Assembly (NCBI RefSeq): GCF_007829885.1
Contig: NZ_VIWW01000001.1
Span: forward strand, 2,976,001-3,040,000
Reading direction: 5' to 3'
Length of the DNA: 64,000 nucleotides
Source: Streptomyces brevispora
GTDB taxonomy: Bacteria > Actinomycetota > Actinomycetes > Streptomycetales > Streptomycetaceae
Made by a program: the position numbers and the translations under genes. Below, one piece after another: positions 44,268 to 52,949 of the stretch (its first letter is position 1; the number at the start of each line of letters is the position of its first letter). The notes beneath the pieces are model-generated. The model was not told the DNA's origin and made no database searches. It was given only the letters and a program-made list of their open reading frames with translations.

Positions 44268-44902
44268 GCGACGGCCTTGCCCACCACCGGCGCGAGCCCC
44301 GCCGACCTCTCGACGGCTCCGGCGTCACCGCACTGCGCCAGCCAGTTCGCCAGCATCAGATGGCCGTGCTCGGTGAGCACCGACTCCGGATGGAACTGCA
44401 CTCCCTCGACCGCAAACTCCCGGTGCCGCAGACCCATGATGATGCCGTCGGCCGTGCGCGCGGTGACCTCCAGCTCCTCGGGAATCGTGTCCGGTTCGGC
44501 GGCCAGCGAGTGGTAGCGGGTCGCGATGAAGGGGGAGGGCAGACCGGCGAAGACGCCCTTGCCCTCGTGGGTCACCGGGGACGTCTTGCCGTGCAGCAGC
44601 TCGGGGGCACGGTCCACCACACCGCCGTACGCCACCGCCATCGACTGCATCCCGAGGCAGACCCCGAAGACCGGGACGCCGGTCGCCGCGCAGTGCCGCA
44701 CCATCTCGACGCAGACGCCCGCGTGCTCGGGAGTGCCGGGGCCCGGTGAGAGCAGGACGCCGTCGAAGCCGTCCTGGGCGTGCGCGGTGGTCACCTCGTC
44801 GTTGCGCAGCACCTCGCACTCCGCGCCCAGTTGGTAGAGGTACTGGACGAGGTTGAAGACGAAGCTGTCGTAGTTGTCGACGACCAGGATGCGAGCACTC
44901 AT
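44264..44902 (-). CDS. pabA: anthranilate/aminodeoxychorismate synthase glutamine amidotransferase (TrpG/PabA)
   Basis: A 212-aa class I glutamine amidotransferase. Starts MSARILVVDNYDSFVFNLVQYL; the nucleophile is Cys in GVCLGMQ and the His/Glu pair lies in VQFHPES. It would supply ammonia for anthranilate or aminodeoxychorismate synthesis; the partner is not here. Its location among sortases is conserved in my knowledge of Streptomyces, with no clear reason. Both ends overlap neighbours by four bases. Confidence 0.9.
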   Translation of the reverse strand: MSARILVVDNYDSFVFNLVQYLYQLGAECEVLRNDEVTTAHAQDGFDGVLLSPGPGTPEHAGVCVEMVRHCAATGVPVFGVCLGMQSMAVAYGGVVDRAPELLHGKTSPVTHEGKGVFAGLPSPFIATRYHSLAAEPDTIPEELEVTARTADGIIMGLRHREFAVEGVQFHPESVLTEHGHLMLANWLAQCGDAGAVERSAGLAPVVGKAVA

Positions 44903-45081
44903 CGGACGACCCCCGTCGGGCCCGCGCTGTCGACCGTCACATCGCCGAACGGAAGCAGCGGCTCCGCCCACGGGAAGACGTACTGGAACAGCACGTAGAC
45001 AACCGCCAGGGCGAGCACGAGTGAGACGAAACCTCGCACCCACGTGTTGCCCGGCAGATGACGCCAGATCCAGCCGTACAT
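44899..45081 (-). CDS. small membrane protein
   Basis: A 60-aa protein with one hydrophobic segment (about residues 16-37, VRGFVSLVLALAVVYVLFQYV) and a short C-terminal tail. The ATG of pabA overlaps its stop, so it belongs to the operon. No family is recognised. The aromatic-rich motif WIWRHLPGNTWVRG precedes the helix. Confidence 0.7.
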   Translation of the reverse strand: MYGWIWRHLPGNTWVRGFVSLVLALAVVYVLFQYVFPWAEPLLPFGDVTVDSAGPTGVVR

Positions 45082-45137
45082 GCTGACCCCTCCATTCGGT
45101 ACGGGACCAGACTAAAGGGCCGGGGCAGGGCCGTGGG

Positions 45138-45881
45138 TCAGCTGTGGAAAGCTGCCGGCCTTCCATCGGTCACGGGCTGGGTCGCGTCCAGGTGCGCCCA
45201 GGCGATCAGGCGGTGGCTGCTGCCCCACTCGGGGTCGCAGGTGGTCAGCGTCAGATAGCGGCCGGGCCCGTCGAAGCCGGACTTGCGCGGGACGGGGTCG
45301 ATGACGCCGATATCGCTCGGCACCGTGCGGTAGGGCCTCTTGTCGATGCGGTACGTGAACCACGTCGTCCCGTCCGTCAGCAGCACCGGGTCCCCGGGGC
45401 GCAGCTTGGGGAAGTCCTTGAAGGGATCGCCGTAGGTGCGGCGGTGGCCGGCCACCGCGAAGTTGCCGGTCGCTCCGGGACGGGCGGTGCCGCGGTAGTG
45501 CCCGAGGCCCTTCTGCAAGGTCTTGACCTCGGTGTTCTCCAGGACGGGCCACTCCCAGCCCTTGCCGAAGCGGGGTATGTAGAGCATCGCGAACGGCTTC
45601 CCGTCGCGGTACGCCTTGGGAGCCGGGCTCTTCGGACCCGGCGATGACGGCGCACTCGGTGATGATGGTGATGCTGACGGTGATGTCCGCGATGCCGACG
45701 GGGCGGGTGCGGACACCGTCCCCCGCGCCCACTGGCGCTGCAGATCATCGATCTGCCCCTCGGTCGCACCGGCGGCCTTCACTCCGGTCCAGAACAGCAC
45801 ATACACCACAAACAGTACGATCAGGGCACCGATCGTGATGCACAGTTCGCTGAACGTCCTGACGATCAGTCGCACCGACAC
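45138..45881 (-). CDS. class E sortase, third copy
   Basis: A 247-aa protein. A membrane helix lies at residues 15-33, then a Ser/Pro-rich spacer (about 56-90) and the sortase domain with H146 (AGHRRTY), C215 (TLTTC) and R224 (SSHR). The active site is WAH-like where the other two copies have WG. The GTG start has GGGGAGG six bases upstream. It is the third class E sortase of the region and the most divergent. Confidence 0.9.
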   Translation of the reverse strand: MSVRLIVRTFSELCITIGALIVLFVVYVLFWTGVKAAGATEGQIDDLQRQWARGTVSAPAPSASRTSPSASPSSPSAPSSPGPKSPAPKAYRDGKPFAMLYIPRFGKGWEWPVLENTEVKTLQKGLGHYRGTARPGATGNFAVAGHRRTYGDPFKDFPKLRPGDPVLLTDGTTWFTYRIDKRPYRTVPSDIGVIDPVPRKSGFDGPGRYLTLTTCDPEWGSSHRLIAWAHLDATQPVTDGRPAAFHS

Positions 45882-45906
45882 CGGTCGGCCTCCCCGCGTC
45901 TGCTCA

Positions 45907-46674
45907 CTACTTCACCGGCTCCGCATAATGGAGATCCACTGTGCCCGAGTAGCCGGGAAGAGTCACCGCCTGGCGCTCGTCGACTTTCCAGCCGAGCCCG
46001 TACGCCTTCACGTACAGCAGGTAGTTCTGGATCGCCGAGGAGGCGTTGAGTGCCCGCTTGAGCTTTCCGGGGTCACCGACGGCGGTGATCTTGTACGGCG
46101 GCGAGTAGACCCGGCCCTGGAGGATCAGGGTGTTGCCGACGCAGCGCACCGCACTGGTGGAGATCAGCCGCTGGTCCATCACCTCGATACCGGCGGCTCC
46201 GCCCTCCCACAGGGCGTTGACGACCGCCTGCAGGTCCTGCTGGTGAATGACCAGGTCATTGGGTTGCGGATCGGGGTAACCGGGGTTCGCGGTGGCGTTC
46301 GGCGGGGCGTCGTCGAGGGTGACGGACACGGCATGGCCGGAGAGCTTCGTGCTGCCGGCGGCCCGCTCCAGCGCCTTGAGCCGGGCGTCCTGCGCGTTGG
46401 TGCCGCCGTCGTCACGCCGGGCAAGGGTGTCGATGTCCTCGCGCACGGATGCGGCGGATTCCTCCAGGCCCGCGTTCTTCTCGCTGCGCTGCTGAATCAG
46501 GTCGGAAAGCTTCAGCAGCGAGGAGTCGGTGCGGATGTTGGTGCCCTTGGCGGTGTTCGCGCTGGTGACGAAGATGAGGCCGGCCAGGGCGAAAACGGCA
46601 GCGGTGAGCACTCTGACCGGGTACCGGAGGGTGCGCCGGACCGGCCCGGGGGGAGAGTCGGCAGAATTGCTCAA
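45907..46674 (-). CDS. DUF881 family membrane protein
   Basis: A 255-aa protein. The N-terminal membrane helix lies at residues 20-42. An extracellular coiled-coil part follows (about 50-110), then the DUF881 domain with VTLDDAPPNATANPGYPDP and LVNALWEGGAAGIEVMDQRL-like sequence. DUF881 proteins often lie beside crgA or sepF and are thought to act in the cell envelope. The TTG start follows AAGGG. It diverges from crgA. Confidence 0.85.
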   Translation of the reverse strand: MSNSADSPPGPVRRTLRYPVRVLTAAVFALAGLIFVTSANTAKGTNIRTDSSLLKLSDLIQQRSEKNAGLEESAASVREDIDTLARRDDGGTNAQDARLKALERAAGSTKLSGHAVSVTLDDAPPNATANPGYPDPQPNDLVIHQQDLQAVVNALWEGGAAGIEVMDQRLISTSAVRCVGNTLILQGRVYSPPYKITAVGDPGKLKRALNASSAIQNYLLYVKAYGLGWKVDERQAVTLPGYSGTVDLHYAEPVK

Positions 46675-46817
46675 CGTACCCTTATCTCCTTCGGCGCCAT
46701 GGAAGCACTACGCTAACGGACGCCCGGGGGAGGCAGGATTTCCCCCTCGCGCCACGCCCCGGCGTCAGCCAACAGTTCCCTGCGCGGTAACGCAGCGCAT
46801 CGACAGGAGAGTTCCTC

Positions 46818-47072
46818 GTGCCGAAGTCACGTATCCGCAAGAAGGCCGACTTCACGCCCCCTCCGGCGAAGCAGGCAACCAACATAAAGCTGACCAACCG
46901 CAGTTGGGTGGCGCCGGTCATGCTGGCGCTCTTCCTGATCGGTCTGGCCTGGATCGTCGTTTTCTATGTGACCGACGGCGACCTGCCGATCAAGGCACTG
47001 GGGAACTGGAACATCGTCGTCGGCTTCGGCTTCATCGCAGGCGGCTTCGGCGTCTCCACGCAGTGGAAGTAG
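46818..47072 (+). CDS. crgA: cell division protein CrgA
   Basis: An 84-aa membrane protein with the CrgA signature: [18 protein letters not shown], then two membrane helices (about 31-51 and 61-79). In Streptomyces CrgA coordinates septation during sporulation and influences FtsZ; in mycobacteria it links FtsZ with PBPs. An obvious ribosome site AGGAGAG lies upstream. Confidence 0.95.
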   Translation: MPKSRIRKKADFTPPPAKQATNIKLTNRSWVAPVMLALFLIGLAWIVVFYVTDGDLPIKALGNWNIVVGFGFIAGGFGVSTQWK

Positions 47073-47128
47073 CTCCGCGGAGCGCGTAGTACGACAGCGG
47101 GCACCGGCCCCGCAACCCTTGCCCTGAG

Positions 47129-47328
47129 TTACCCACAGCGTTATCCACAGGCAGGGGAAAAGGTCAGACGATCTGTGGATAACTCCTCGAACGTTGACGC
47201 CGGTGTGACTGCATCCACCCCTGTTCGGGGCGGCACGCCCCTTGTCCCTGCTGGAAAAAGCCAGCTCAGCGACAAGGGGCGCAGTTATACCCACTGAATG
47301 CACAAGATCAGGTGCACGCTGTGGACAA
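47129..47328. promoter_or_regulatory. cluster of four DnaA-box matches after crgA
   Basis: Matches at 47129-47137 (TTACCCACA), 47141-47149 (TTATCCACA), 47174-47182 (TGTGGATAA, minus) and 47320-47328 (TGTGGACAA, minus) lie in the intergenic region between crgA and the rhomboid gene. The first three are within 54 bases. No dnaA or dnaN is near, so it is not oriC. It may titrate DnaA or regulate genes. Confidence 0.6.
47236..47281. terminator. nested hairpin between crgA and the rhomboid gene
   Basis: Outer arms CGCCCCTTGTC/GACAAGGGGCG enclose an inner hairpin GCTGG-AAAAAG-CCAGC. It lies in the convergent intergenic region between DnaA boxes, probably a bidirectional terminator. Confidence 0.55.
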
Positions 47329-47370
47329 CTTCGATCACAAACGGTCCACATCGAGCTGACGGCGTGCTTC

Positions 47371-48270
47371 CTACGTCAGTGAGGCTGTTCTGAGGACCAC
47401 GATCAGGACCACCACGACCAGGGCCACGGCGCAGGTGCCGTACTGCACCGCGTTCCGCCGCTCGCGCGGGGCGTGCACCATACCGATCGCGATCAGCGTG
47501 CCCGCGATCAGCCCGCCGACATGTGCCTGCCAGGCGATTCCGCCCCAGGGGTTGAAGGTGATGACCAGGTTGATCGCGAGGAGCGCGAAGACCGGGCGCA
47601 TGTCGTAGTTCAGTCGGCGCATGAGCACCGCGGTGGCACCCAGCAGGCCGAAGATGGCGCCCGAGGCGCCCAGCGAGGGCTGGTTCGGCTCGGCGAGCCA
47701 ATAGGTCAGGGCGCTGCCCGCCAGGCCCGAGAGCATGTAGAGCGTGATGTAGCGGGCGCGGCCGAGGGCCGCTTCCAGCGGGCCGCCGAGCCACCACAGC
47801 CCCAGCATGTTGAAGGCGATGTGCCACACCTCCTGGTGCAGGAACATCGACGTCACCAGCCGGTACCACTGGCCTTCCGCGACGCCCTCGAGCGGACCGT
47901 AGTCGGAGAAACGGGCCCGGCCCAGCAACACCAGATCGTCGAGAAGCGCACCCTTGGCCAGCACCGCGACGAACACCGCGACATTGATCCCCAGCAGGAT
48001 CTTGGTGATCAGCCGGGGGTCCGCCGCGACCGTGCCGCCGGCGATCGTGCGCGGCCGGCTCGCGGCCGGGCTGTGTCCCGTACCGGATCCCTGGCGGACG
48101 CAGTCCGGGCACTGGAAGCCGACCGAGGCGCTGACCATGCAGTCGGGGCAGATCGGGCGGTCGCAGCGGGTGCAGCTGATCGATGTCTCACGGCCCGGAT
48201 GCCGGTAACAGGTGACCGGGCCTTCCACGGGGACGGGCGGGGGCTGCTCGCCCGGCGGCTGCTGGTCCAT
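47371..48270 (-). CDS. rhomboid family intramembrane serine protease with N-terminal zinc finger
   Basis: A 299-aa membrane protease. Residues 21-57 form a B-box-like zinc module with Cys at 21, 33, 36, 41, 44, 54 and 57 and a His at 24. The rhomboid core has six to seven helices, with catalytic S203 (GASGAIFG) and H250 (AHVGG). The ATG at 48270 starts MDQQPP; no strong ribosome site is seen. Substrates are unknown. Confidence 0.9.
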   Translation of the reverse strand: MDQQPPGEQPPPVPVEGPVTCYRHPGRETSISCTRCDRPICPDCMVSASVGFQCPDCVRQGSGTGHSPAASRPRTIAGGTVAADPRLITKILLGINVAVFVAVLAKGALLDDLVLLGRARFSDYGPLEGVAEGQWYRLVTSMFLHQEVWHIAFNMLGLWWLGGPLEAALGRARYITLYMLSGLAGSALTYWLAEPNQPSLGASGAIFGLLGATAVLMRRLNYDMRPVFALLAINLVITFNPWGGIAWQAHVGGLIAGTLIAIGMVHAPRERRNAVQYGTCAVALVVVVLIVVLRTASLT

Positions 48271-48426
48271 CGGTCCAATCACTTCCCGGTCCCCTCGATC
48301 CTCGTCATCGCGGCAGAGCACACGAAGCCGCCCTGCACGTCCGTTCTGTCATCAAGTACGGATGGGCAGGGCAGTTTGTTCCCGGACGCTCCGATCAGAG
48401 CGTGACCGGAAGACGACGTTCGGCGA

Positions 48427-48954
48427 TCAGCGGGTCTCGACGACGACCGACTCGATGACCACGTCCTGCACCGGACGGTCGGTGCGCGCGTTGGTCTGCG
48501 CGGCCGCGATGGTGTCCACGACCTTCTGGCTCGCCGGGTCCACCACCTCGCCGAAGATGGTGTGCTTACCGGTCAGCCAGGCGGTCGGCGACACGGTCAC
48601 GAAGAACTGCGAGCCGTTGGTTCCCGGACCGGCGTTGGCCATGGCCAGCAGATACGGCTTGGTGAAGGCGAGGTCGGGGTGGAACTCGTCACCGAACTCG
48701 TACCCGGGGCCGCCCGTGCCGTTGCCCAGCGGATCGCCGCCCTGGATCATGAAGCCGCTGATGACGCGGTGGAAGACGGTGCCGTCGTACAGCCGGTCCT
48801 TGGACTTGTTGCCGGTCGCGGGGTGAGTCCACTCGCGCTCACCGGTGGCGAGCTCGACGAAGTTCTTGACCGTCTTGGGCGCGTGGTTCGGCAGGAGCCG
48901 GATCTCGATGTCGCCCTGGTTGGTCTTCAAGGTGGCGTAAAGCTGCTCGGCCAC
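48427..48954 (-). CDS. peptidyl-prolyl cis-trans isomerase (cyclophilin)
   Basis: A 175-aa cytoplasmic cyclophilin with FHRVISGFMIQGGDPLGNGTGGPGY, the catalytic Arg in FHR, and GTNGSQFFVTV. It catalyses proline isomerisation in folding. No signal peptide. It runs in the same direction as the rhomboid gene and has the length typical of the short bacterial class. Confidence 0.93.
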   Translation of the reverse strand: MAEQLYATLKTNQGDIEIRLLPNHAPKTVKNFVELATGEREWTHPATGNKSKDRLYDGTVFHRVISGFMIQGGDPLGNGTGGPGYEFGDEFHPDLAFTKPYLLAMANAGPGTNGSQFFVTVSPTAWLTGKHTIFGEVVDPASQKVVDTIAAAQTNARTDRPVQDVVIESVVVETR

Positions 48955-49326
48955 GATCTGCCTTCCGTAAGTCTTCGATGACGTTCACCGATCCTCGCAC
49001 GGACCACACCCCTCGGCGTCCGGCCCGCCCGGGCCGCACGGGCCGTTTGCCCTCCGCCACCCGCCTCCCGGACCCCCGCCTTCGGCAACCGCTGCCGTGT
49101 CCGGCGGGAACGAATGCGGCCAAGTGCGTGACGAAGCGGCGCGTGCCGGGCCGAACCGTGGCATTGTCGTCAGCAGGCTCCCCTTGCACCTCATTGCCCA
49201 AGGGTGTCCCTCATGACCTGAATGACCCGGATGCCCGCCCCGCGTGCCGCACAAGCCCCTTGTAGGCATGATCTCGAACTGGGTGGAAAGGCGGAGTACC
49301 AACCCGCCACCAAGGAGGAGGATCCC
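48955..49326. other. intergenic region between cyclophilin and DUF5324 genes
   Basis: These 372 bases hold the divergent promoters. A TAGGCATGAT-like -10 lies near 49263. A 95-codon frame starts at 48978 but shows no ribosome site or homology features, so I leave it out. Confidence 0.4.
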
Positions 49327-50052
49327 GTGACCCGCATCGACAGCGTGCGCGCCGCAACCGACTCGGCGAGGGACAGCGTGCAGCACGCCGCGGAAGTGGT
49401 GGCCCCCTACGCCGACACGGCCAGGGAACAAGCCGTTCACTACGCACAAGAGGCCCGTACGCTGCTCGCACCGACGATGTCGAAGGCAGCTCAGCAAGCG
49501 CGCGACCAGTACGACGCGCACCTAGCACCACGTATCGAACTCGCCCTCACGCACGTGCCCCCCAAGGTCGACGAAGCCGCGCAGCGTGCCGCGCTCCGCA
49601 CCCGGCAGGCCGCCCGGAGCGCCGCGGACTACACCGTCCCGCGCTTCGAGCAGGCGATGGCCGTCGCCCAGCCGGTCGCCGAGGAGGCCGGCTCCCGCAG
49701 CGCCGCCGCACTGGCCGCCCTGCGCGGGCAGGTCACGGCGAAGGAGATCAGGAAACTGGCCCGGAAGCACGAGCGGCGGGCCAAGGCCGGCCAGGCTCTC
49801 AAGGTGCTGGTCGTGACCGGCATCCTGGCGGGCGGTGCCTGTGTCGCCTGGCGCTGGTGGGACAAGCAGGCCAACCCCGACTGGCTGGTCGAGCCGCCCG
49901 CCCCCACCGAGGTCGACGACCGTGCCCCGCTGACCTCGGTCGACGGAAGCGGCTCGACGGTCCTCGACCCGGACGCCCGGGACGAGCAGTCCGACGCGGA
50001 GACCGACGGGCCGGACGCCGTGGACGGCACCGACCTGGACGACCGCCCCTGA
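49327..50052 (+). CDS. DUF5324 family membrane-associated protein
   Basis: A 241-aa protein of a Streptomyces family. Residues 1-150 are Ala-rich amphipathic helices (RIDSVRAATDSARDSVQHAAEVVAPYADTAREQA), similar to apolipoprotein- or LEA-like helices. A membrane segment at 162-178 is followed by an acidic tail with repeated DG. The GTG start has AGGAGGAGG at ideal distance. No function is known. Confidence 0.8.
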   Translation: MTRIDSVRAATDSARDSVQHAAEVVAPYADTAREQAVHYAQEARTLLAPTMSKAAQQARDQYDAHLAPRIELALTHVPPKVDEAAQRAALRTRQAARSAADYTVPRFEQAMAVAQPVAEEAGSRSAAALAALRGQVTAKEIRKLARKHERRAKAGQALKVLVVTGILAGGACVAWRWWDKQANPDWLVEPPAPTEVDDRAPLTSVDGSGSTVLDPDARDEQSDAETDGPDAVDGTDLDDRP

Positions 50053-50164
50053 CCTCGGCCGACGGCCGAGCAGCACGGGCGCAACGGACGGACAGCGAAC
50101 GGACAGCGAACGGGCGCCGGTGGGCCATGAGGCCTTCCGGCGCCGGTCCGTTGTACCCGTGGGA

Positions 50165-50232
50165 GTGTGCCCGTGCCCGTGTGCGTGTACCCGTGGACGT
50201 GTGCCCGTGCCCGTGTGCATGTACCCGTGCCC
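50165..50232. repeat. 34-bp tandem repeat, two copies, inside a GTG/CCC-rich array
   Basis: A unit of GTGTGCCCGTGCCCGTGTGC followed by a GTACCCGTG segment is repeated with period 34. The flanks from 50150 to 50250 have further partial units. It lies between the convergent DUF5324 and helicase genes. Confidence 0.8.
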
Positions 50233-50253
50233 GTGGACGTGTACCCGTGCTGC

Positions 50254-51795
50254 TCAGAAGTCCCACGGTGAAGAGAGCGGCTTGGGTCCGGAGCCCTGCC
50301 CCGGGCGGATGCCGCCCGGATTGCCGCCCGGATTGCCGTCGGGGTGCTGGTTGATCCAGCCCAGGCCGCCGATGTCCAGCTGGTGACGGGCCCGGGTGAC
50401 CGCCACGTAGGCCAGACGGGCCTCGGCGTCGTCGATGTCCCCGGGCAGCGGGTTGCCCTCCGCGTCCGTCTCCTCCTGGTCCGCCGGTTCGGTGAAGTCC
50501 TCCCCGATGCGGACAGAGGCCCACTCGCGCCCCTTGGCCTTGTGCGCGGTGGACACCACGAGGTCCGCGCCCTGTTCGTCGGACAGCTTGTCGACCGCCT
50601 CAAGGATGACGTCGACGCCGTGTTCGTCGACCAGGTCGACAAGAGGCAGCAGATCACGGCCGGAGGGGTCGTACTCGGCGTACTCCTGGAGCTCGCCCCA
50701 CGACTCGAAGAGGATCAGCTCGGGGTGGCTGCTGCGCTTCCCGGCCTTGAGGTCCCTGGCGGCTCGTGCGAGGGCCCGCAGCGCCTCGCCCCCGCCGACC
50801 AGGGCGACCCGACGGCCGCCCTCCAGCAGCCGCATCACTTCGAGCATCGAGCCGACGTTGGAGCGGCACAGGATCGCGTCCGGCTCCTCGACCCGTTCCA
50901 GCCGCGTACTGATCGCGGGAGTTCCCGTGAGCCGGATCGGGGAGTCGACGATGTGCAGCCACCGGTTCGCCTCCTCGGCGAGCGCCGAGCCGAAACGGAA
51001 GGACTGGGAGAGCGCCAGCTGAGTGCCGTCGAAATCACTCATCACGTCCCGCGCCCCGCGCCAGCCGTAGATGGCCTGAGCCGAATCGCCGACCATCACC
51101 AGCTGTGTGTGGTGACGCTGGTCGTTGAAGATCCCCTCCACGACGGGATTGGTGTCCTGCGCCTCGTCGAGCAGCAGGAAGTCCGCCTTGACCACGGGAT
51201 CGGTCAGGGCCCAGATCTTCAGGTAGTGGTCGTGGTCGAAGCGCACCACGCCTTCAAGAGGGTTCTGCAGGTCCTTCCACGCCTTGGCCGCGTACGGCAG
51301 GACGATTTCGACGAGCTGGGCGTGCAGATCTCCGGCTTCGATACCGCGTAGGTGCGGGACGTGGTGGCCCTGGAGGGTGCGGTCCGCGGACTGGCAGAAC
51401 CGGGTGACGGTCCGCAGCACGGTGTAGGAGAGCGCCTTGTTGGTCACGTTCCGCTCGCCGATACGGACACGCATGTGGCCGGCGATGCCCAGCTGGAGAC
51501 CGGTCTTCCAGCCGGGGACCCGGGGAGCGTCCATCCGCGAGGCGTAGCTACGGCCCACGGCGCCGAAAGCGAGCGAGTGCGCCGTTTTGCACAGCACGTT
51601 GCCGGGGAACTTGCGGGCCGCGTCGCCGGCGATGGCCTTGTTGAAAGCGATGTAGCGGCCGCGCCCTTGGGTCGCCGCGGCGAGCATGGCCAGCGTCGTG
51701 GTCTTCCCGGTCCCGGCTCCCGCCTGCAGGACGACGTGCTCTCCGCGCCGGAAGGCCTCGACGGCCGTGTACTGCTCGTCGGTGGGGGTGGGCAT
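50254..51795 (-). CDS. UvrD/Rep-like ATP-dependent DNA helicase
   Basis: A 513-aa superfamily 1A helicase. Motifs: Q-type start PTDEQYTAVEAF, Walker A GAGTGKTTT, LLDEAQDTNPV (Walker B), VGDSAQAIYGWRGA, SFRFGSALA, HKAKGREW and YVAVTRARHQLDI. It lacks long 1B/2B insertions, so it is about 200 aa shorter than UvrD and resembles the compact FBH1-like and phage-related group. The ATG at 51795 has GAGGAG upstream. A disordered NPGGNPGG repeat tail ends it. Confidence 0.9.
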   Translation of the reverse strand: MPTPTDEQYTAVEAFRRGEHVVLQAGAGTGKTTTLAMLAAATQGRGRYIAFNKAIAGDAARKFPGNVLCKTAHSLAFGAVGRSYASRMDAPRVPGWKTGLQLGIAGHMRVRIGERNVTNKALSYTVLRTVTRFCQSADRTLQGHHVPHLRGIEAGDLHAQLVEIVLPYAAKAWKDLQNPLEGVVRFDHDHYLKIWALTDPVVKADFLLLDEAQDTNPVVEGIFNDQRHHTQLVMVGDSAQAIYGWRGARDVMSDFDGTQLALSQSFRFGSALAEEANRWLHIVDSPIRLTGTPAISTRLERVEEPDAILCRSNVGSMLEVMRLLEGGRRVALVGGGEALRALARAARDLKAGKRSSHPELILFESWGELQEYAEYDPSGRDLLPLVDLVDEHGVDVILEAVDKLSDEQGADLVVSTAHKAKGREWASVRIGEDFTEPADQEETDAEGNPLPGDIDDAEARLAYVAVTRARHQLDIGGLGWINQHPDGNPGGNPGGIRPGQGSGPKPLSSPWDF

Positions 51796-52254
51796 CGCAC
51801 TCCTCAAGGGGTGACCGCGGCTTCATTGCGCGACACCACGGTGGCACAGCGGCATTGTGCGTGTCCGGCGATCACCGACGCCGCCACGCCTACGGCGGGA
51901 CGGCCCCGCGCAGCATCTGCCCAGGTCGCACTCCGTGGCCCGGCACCGCTCCGGAGCAGCGGGAGCTACGCCTGTACGGGCGCGAGGATGGTGCAGATAC
52001 CGTCCGCGTCGCAGGCCGCGGGGTCGGTGGTGGCGGCGCGGCCCTTTCGGCACCACTTTCAGCACCACTTTCAGCACCCCGATTTTGACATCACATCAGA
52101 AATGCCGGGATATGCGCCGAGGGAAACGATTGCACCCGATCAGCATCCTGATGTCACACTTTCAGTTGTCCCGATATGACAGCAAAAGAGCTGATAACTA
52201 CGTTCGTCGTAGGTCGGCTGTCGAGCTGACATCTCTGAGACAGAGAGAAGTGAC
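51796..52254. other. intergenic region with AT-rich promoter zone
   Basis: These 459 bases lie between the divergent helicase and secreted protein genes. The right 200 bases are unusually AT-rich for this genome and hold CTACG-TTCGT-CGTAG near 52199. I see no gene. Confidence 0.4.
52045..52080. repeat. 12-bp tandem repeat, three copies
   Basis: TTTCGGCACCAC, TTTCAGCACCAC and TTTCAGCACCCC follow each other at the border between GC-rich and AT-rich sequence. Confidence 0.7.
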
Positions 52255-52812
52255 ATGCCCTCGCGAATCTTCGCCGTGTCCGCCGCCGCGGTAGGCGCAG
52301 CGGTCTTTGCCACCACCGGCATCACCTATGCCGCACACACCGAATCCCCCCAGGCCGCTCCGCCGGCCAAAAGGGCCGCCCCTGCGGCCAAAAAGGCCGC
52401 CCCGCCGGTCAAGCAGGCCGCCCCTGCGGCAGCTCCCCTTGGTACCGGCAGCGCCGGGGGCAGCGAGGATGAGGACCGCGGCCATGAGGACCGTGGCCAT
52501 GAGAACCGCGGCCACGGCGGCGGGGAGGAGGGACGAATCCACTTCAACGACCGGACCTATTCCGCCCCTACGGAGGGCTGCATCGCCGCGGCCAGTGGGC
52601 TGGGCTCAACCAGCTTCAGCATCTACAACGAAAGCGAGGAGACCGTGGAGGTCTACCGCGGGTTCAACTGCGACAGCGGTTCTCCGGTGGCCACGGTCGG
52701 CCCCTACGGCGCCACCCACGGTGTCGCCCCCCGGACCGGCCAAGGAAGCGTCTTCGTCGACGACGGGGTCGTGGCCAGTTTCCGGGTGATCGGCCACCAC
52801 GACGCGTGGTGA
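52255..52812 (+). CDS. small secreted protein with Ala/Lys and Gly/His repeats
   Basis: A 185-aa exported protein. The signal peptide covers about residues 1-26 (VGAAVFATTGITYAA). An Ala/Lys/Pro-rich stretch with AAPAAKKAAPPVK-like repeats, then a charged RGHED repeat (residues ~75-92) follow. The C-terminal ~90 residues look beta-rich, with C109 and C140 probably disulfide linked and no recognised family. The ATG has GAGAGAAG upstream. GC is lower upstream, and an integrase relic follows, so it could be a cargo gene, but its codon use is like its neighbours. Confidence 0.65.
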   Translation: MPSRIFAVSAAAVGAAVFATTGITYAAHTESPQAAPPAKRAAPAAKKAAPPVKQAAPAAAPLGTGSAGGSEDEDRGHEDRGHENRGHGGGEEGRIHFNDRTYSAPTEGCIAAASGLGSTSFSIYNESEETVEVYRGFNCDSGSPVATVGPYGATHGVAPRTGQGSVFVDDGVVASFRVIGHHDAW

Positions 52813-52949
52813 CACCACCGCCTCGAGCACGTGGGATCTCCGGCCCGTCGGAATCGGTCCGGTGTCTCCGGCTTCGCCAAGGCCCCCGGTGGACCCGGCC
52901 GTCAGCACGGCAGGCGGGCGTCTGCCTTCAGCAGTGCCGTCGGACTGGC

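Noticed and set aside
47129..47328. oriC
   Set aside because: Only four DnaA-box matches and no dnaA or dnaN nearby; Streptomyces oriC has many more boxes and lies between those genes.
48978..49265. 95-codon plus-strand frame after the cyclophilin gene
   Set aside because: No ribosome site, Arg/Pro-rich random-like composition and position in a promoter region.
52255..52812. secreted protein as part of the tRNA-Ala element
   Set aside because: Only nearness to the integrase relic suggests it; no att copy was found to define the element, and codon use is like the neighbours.
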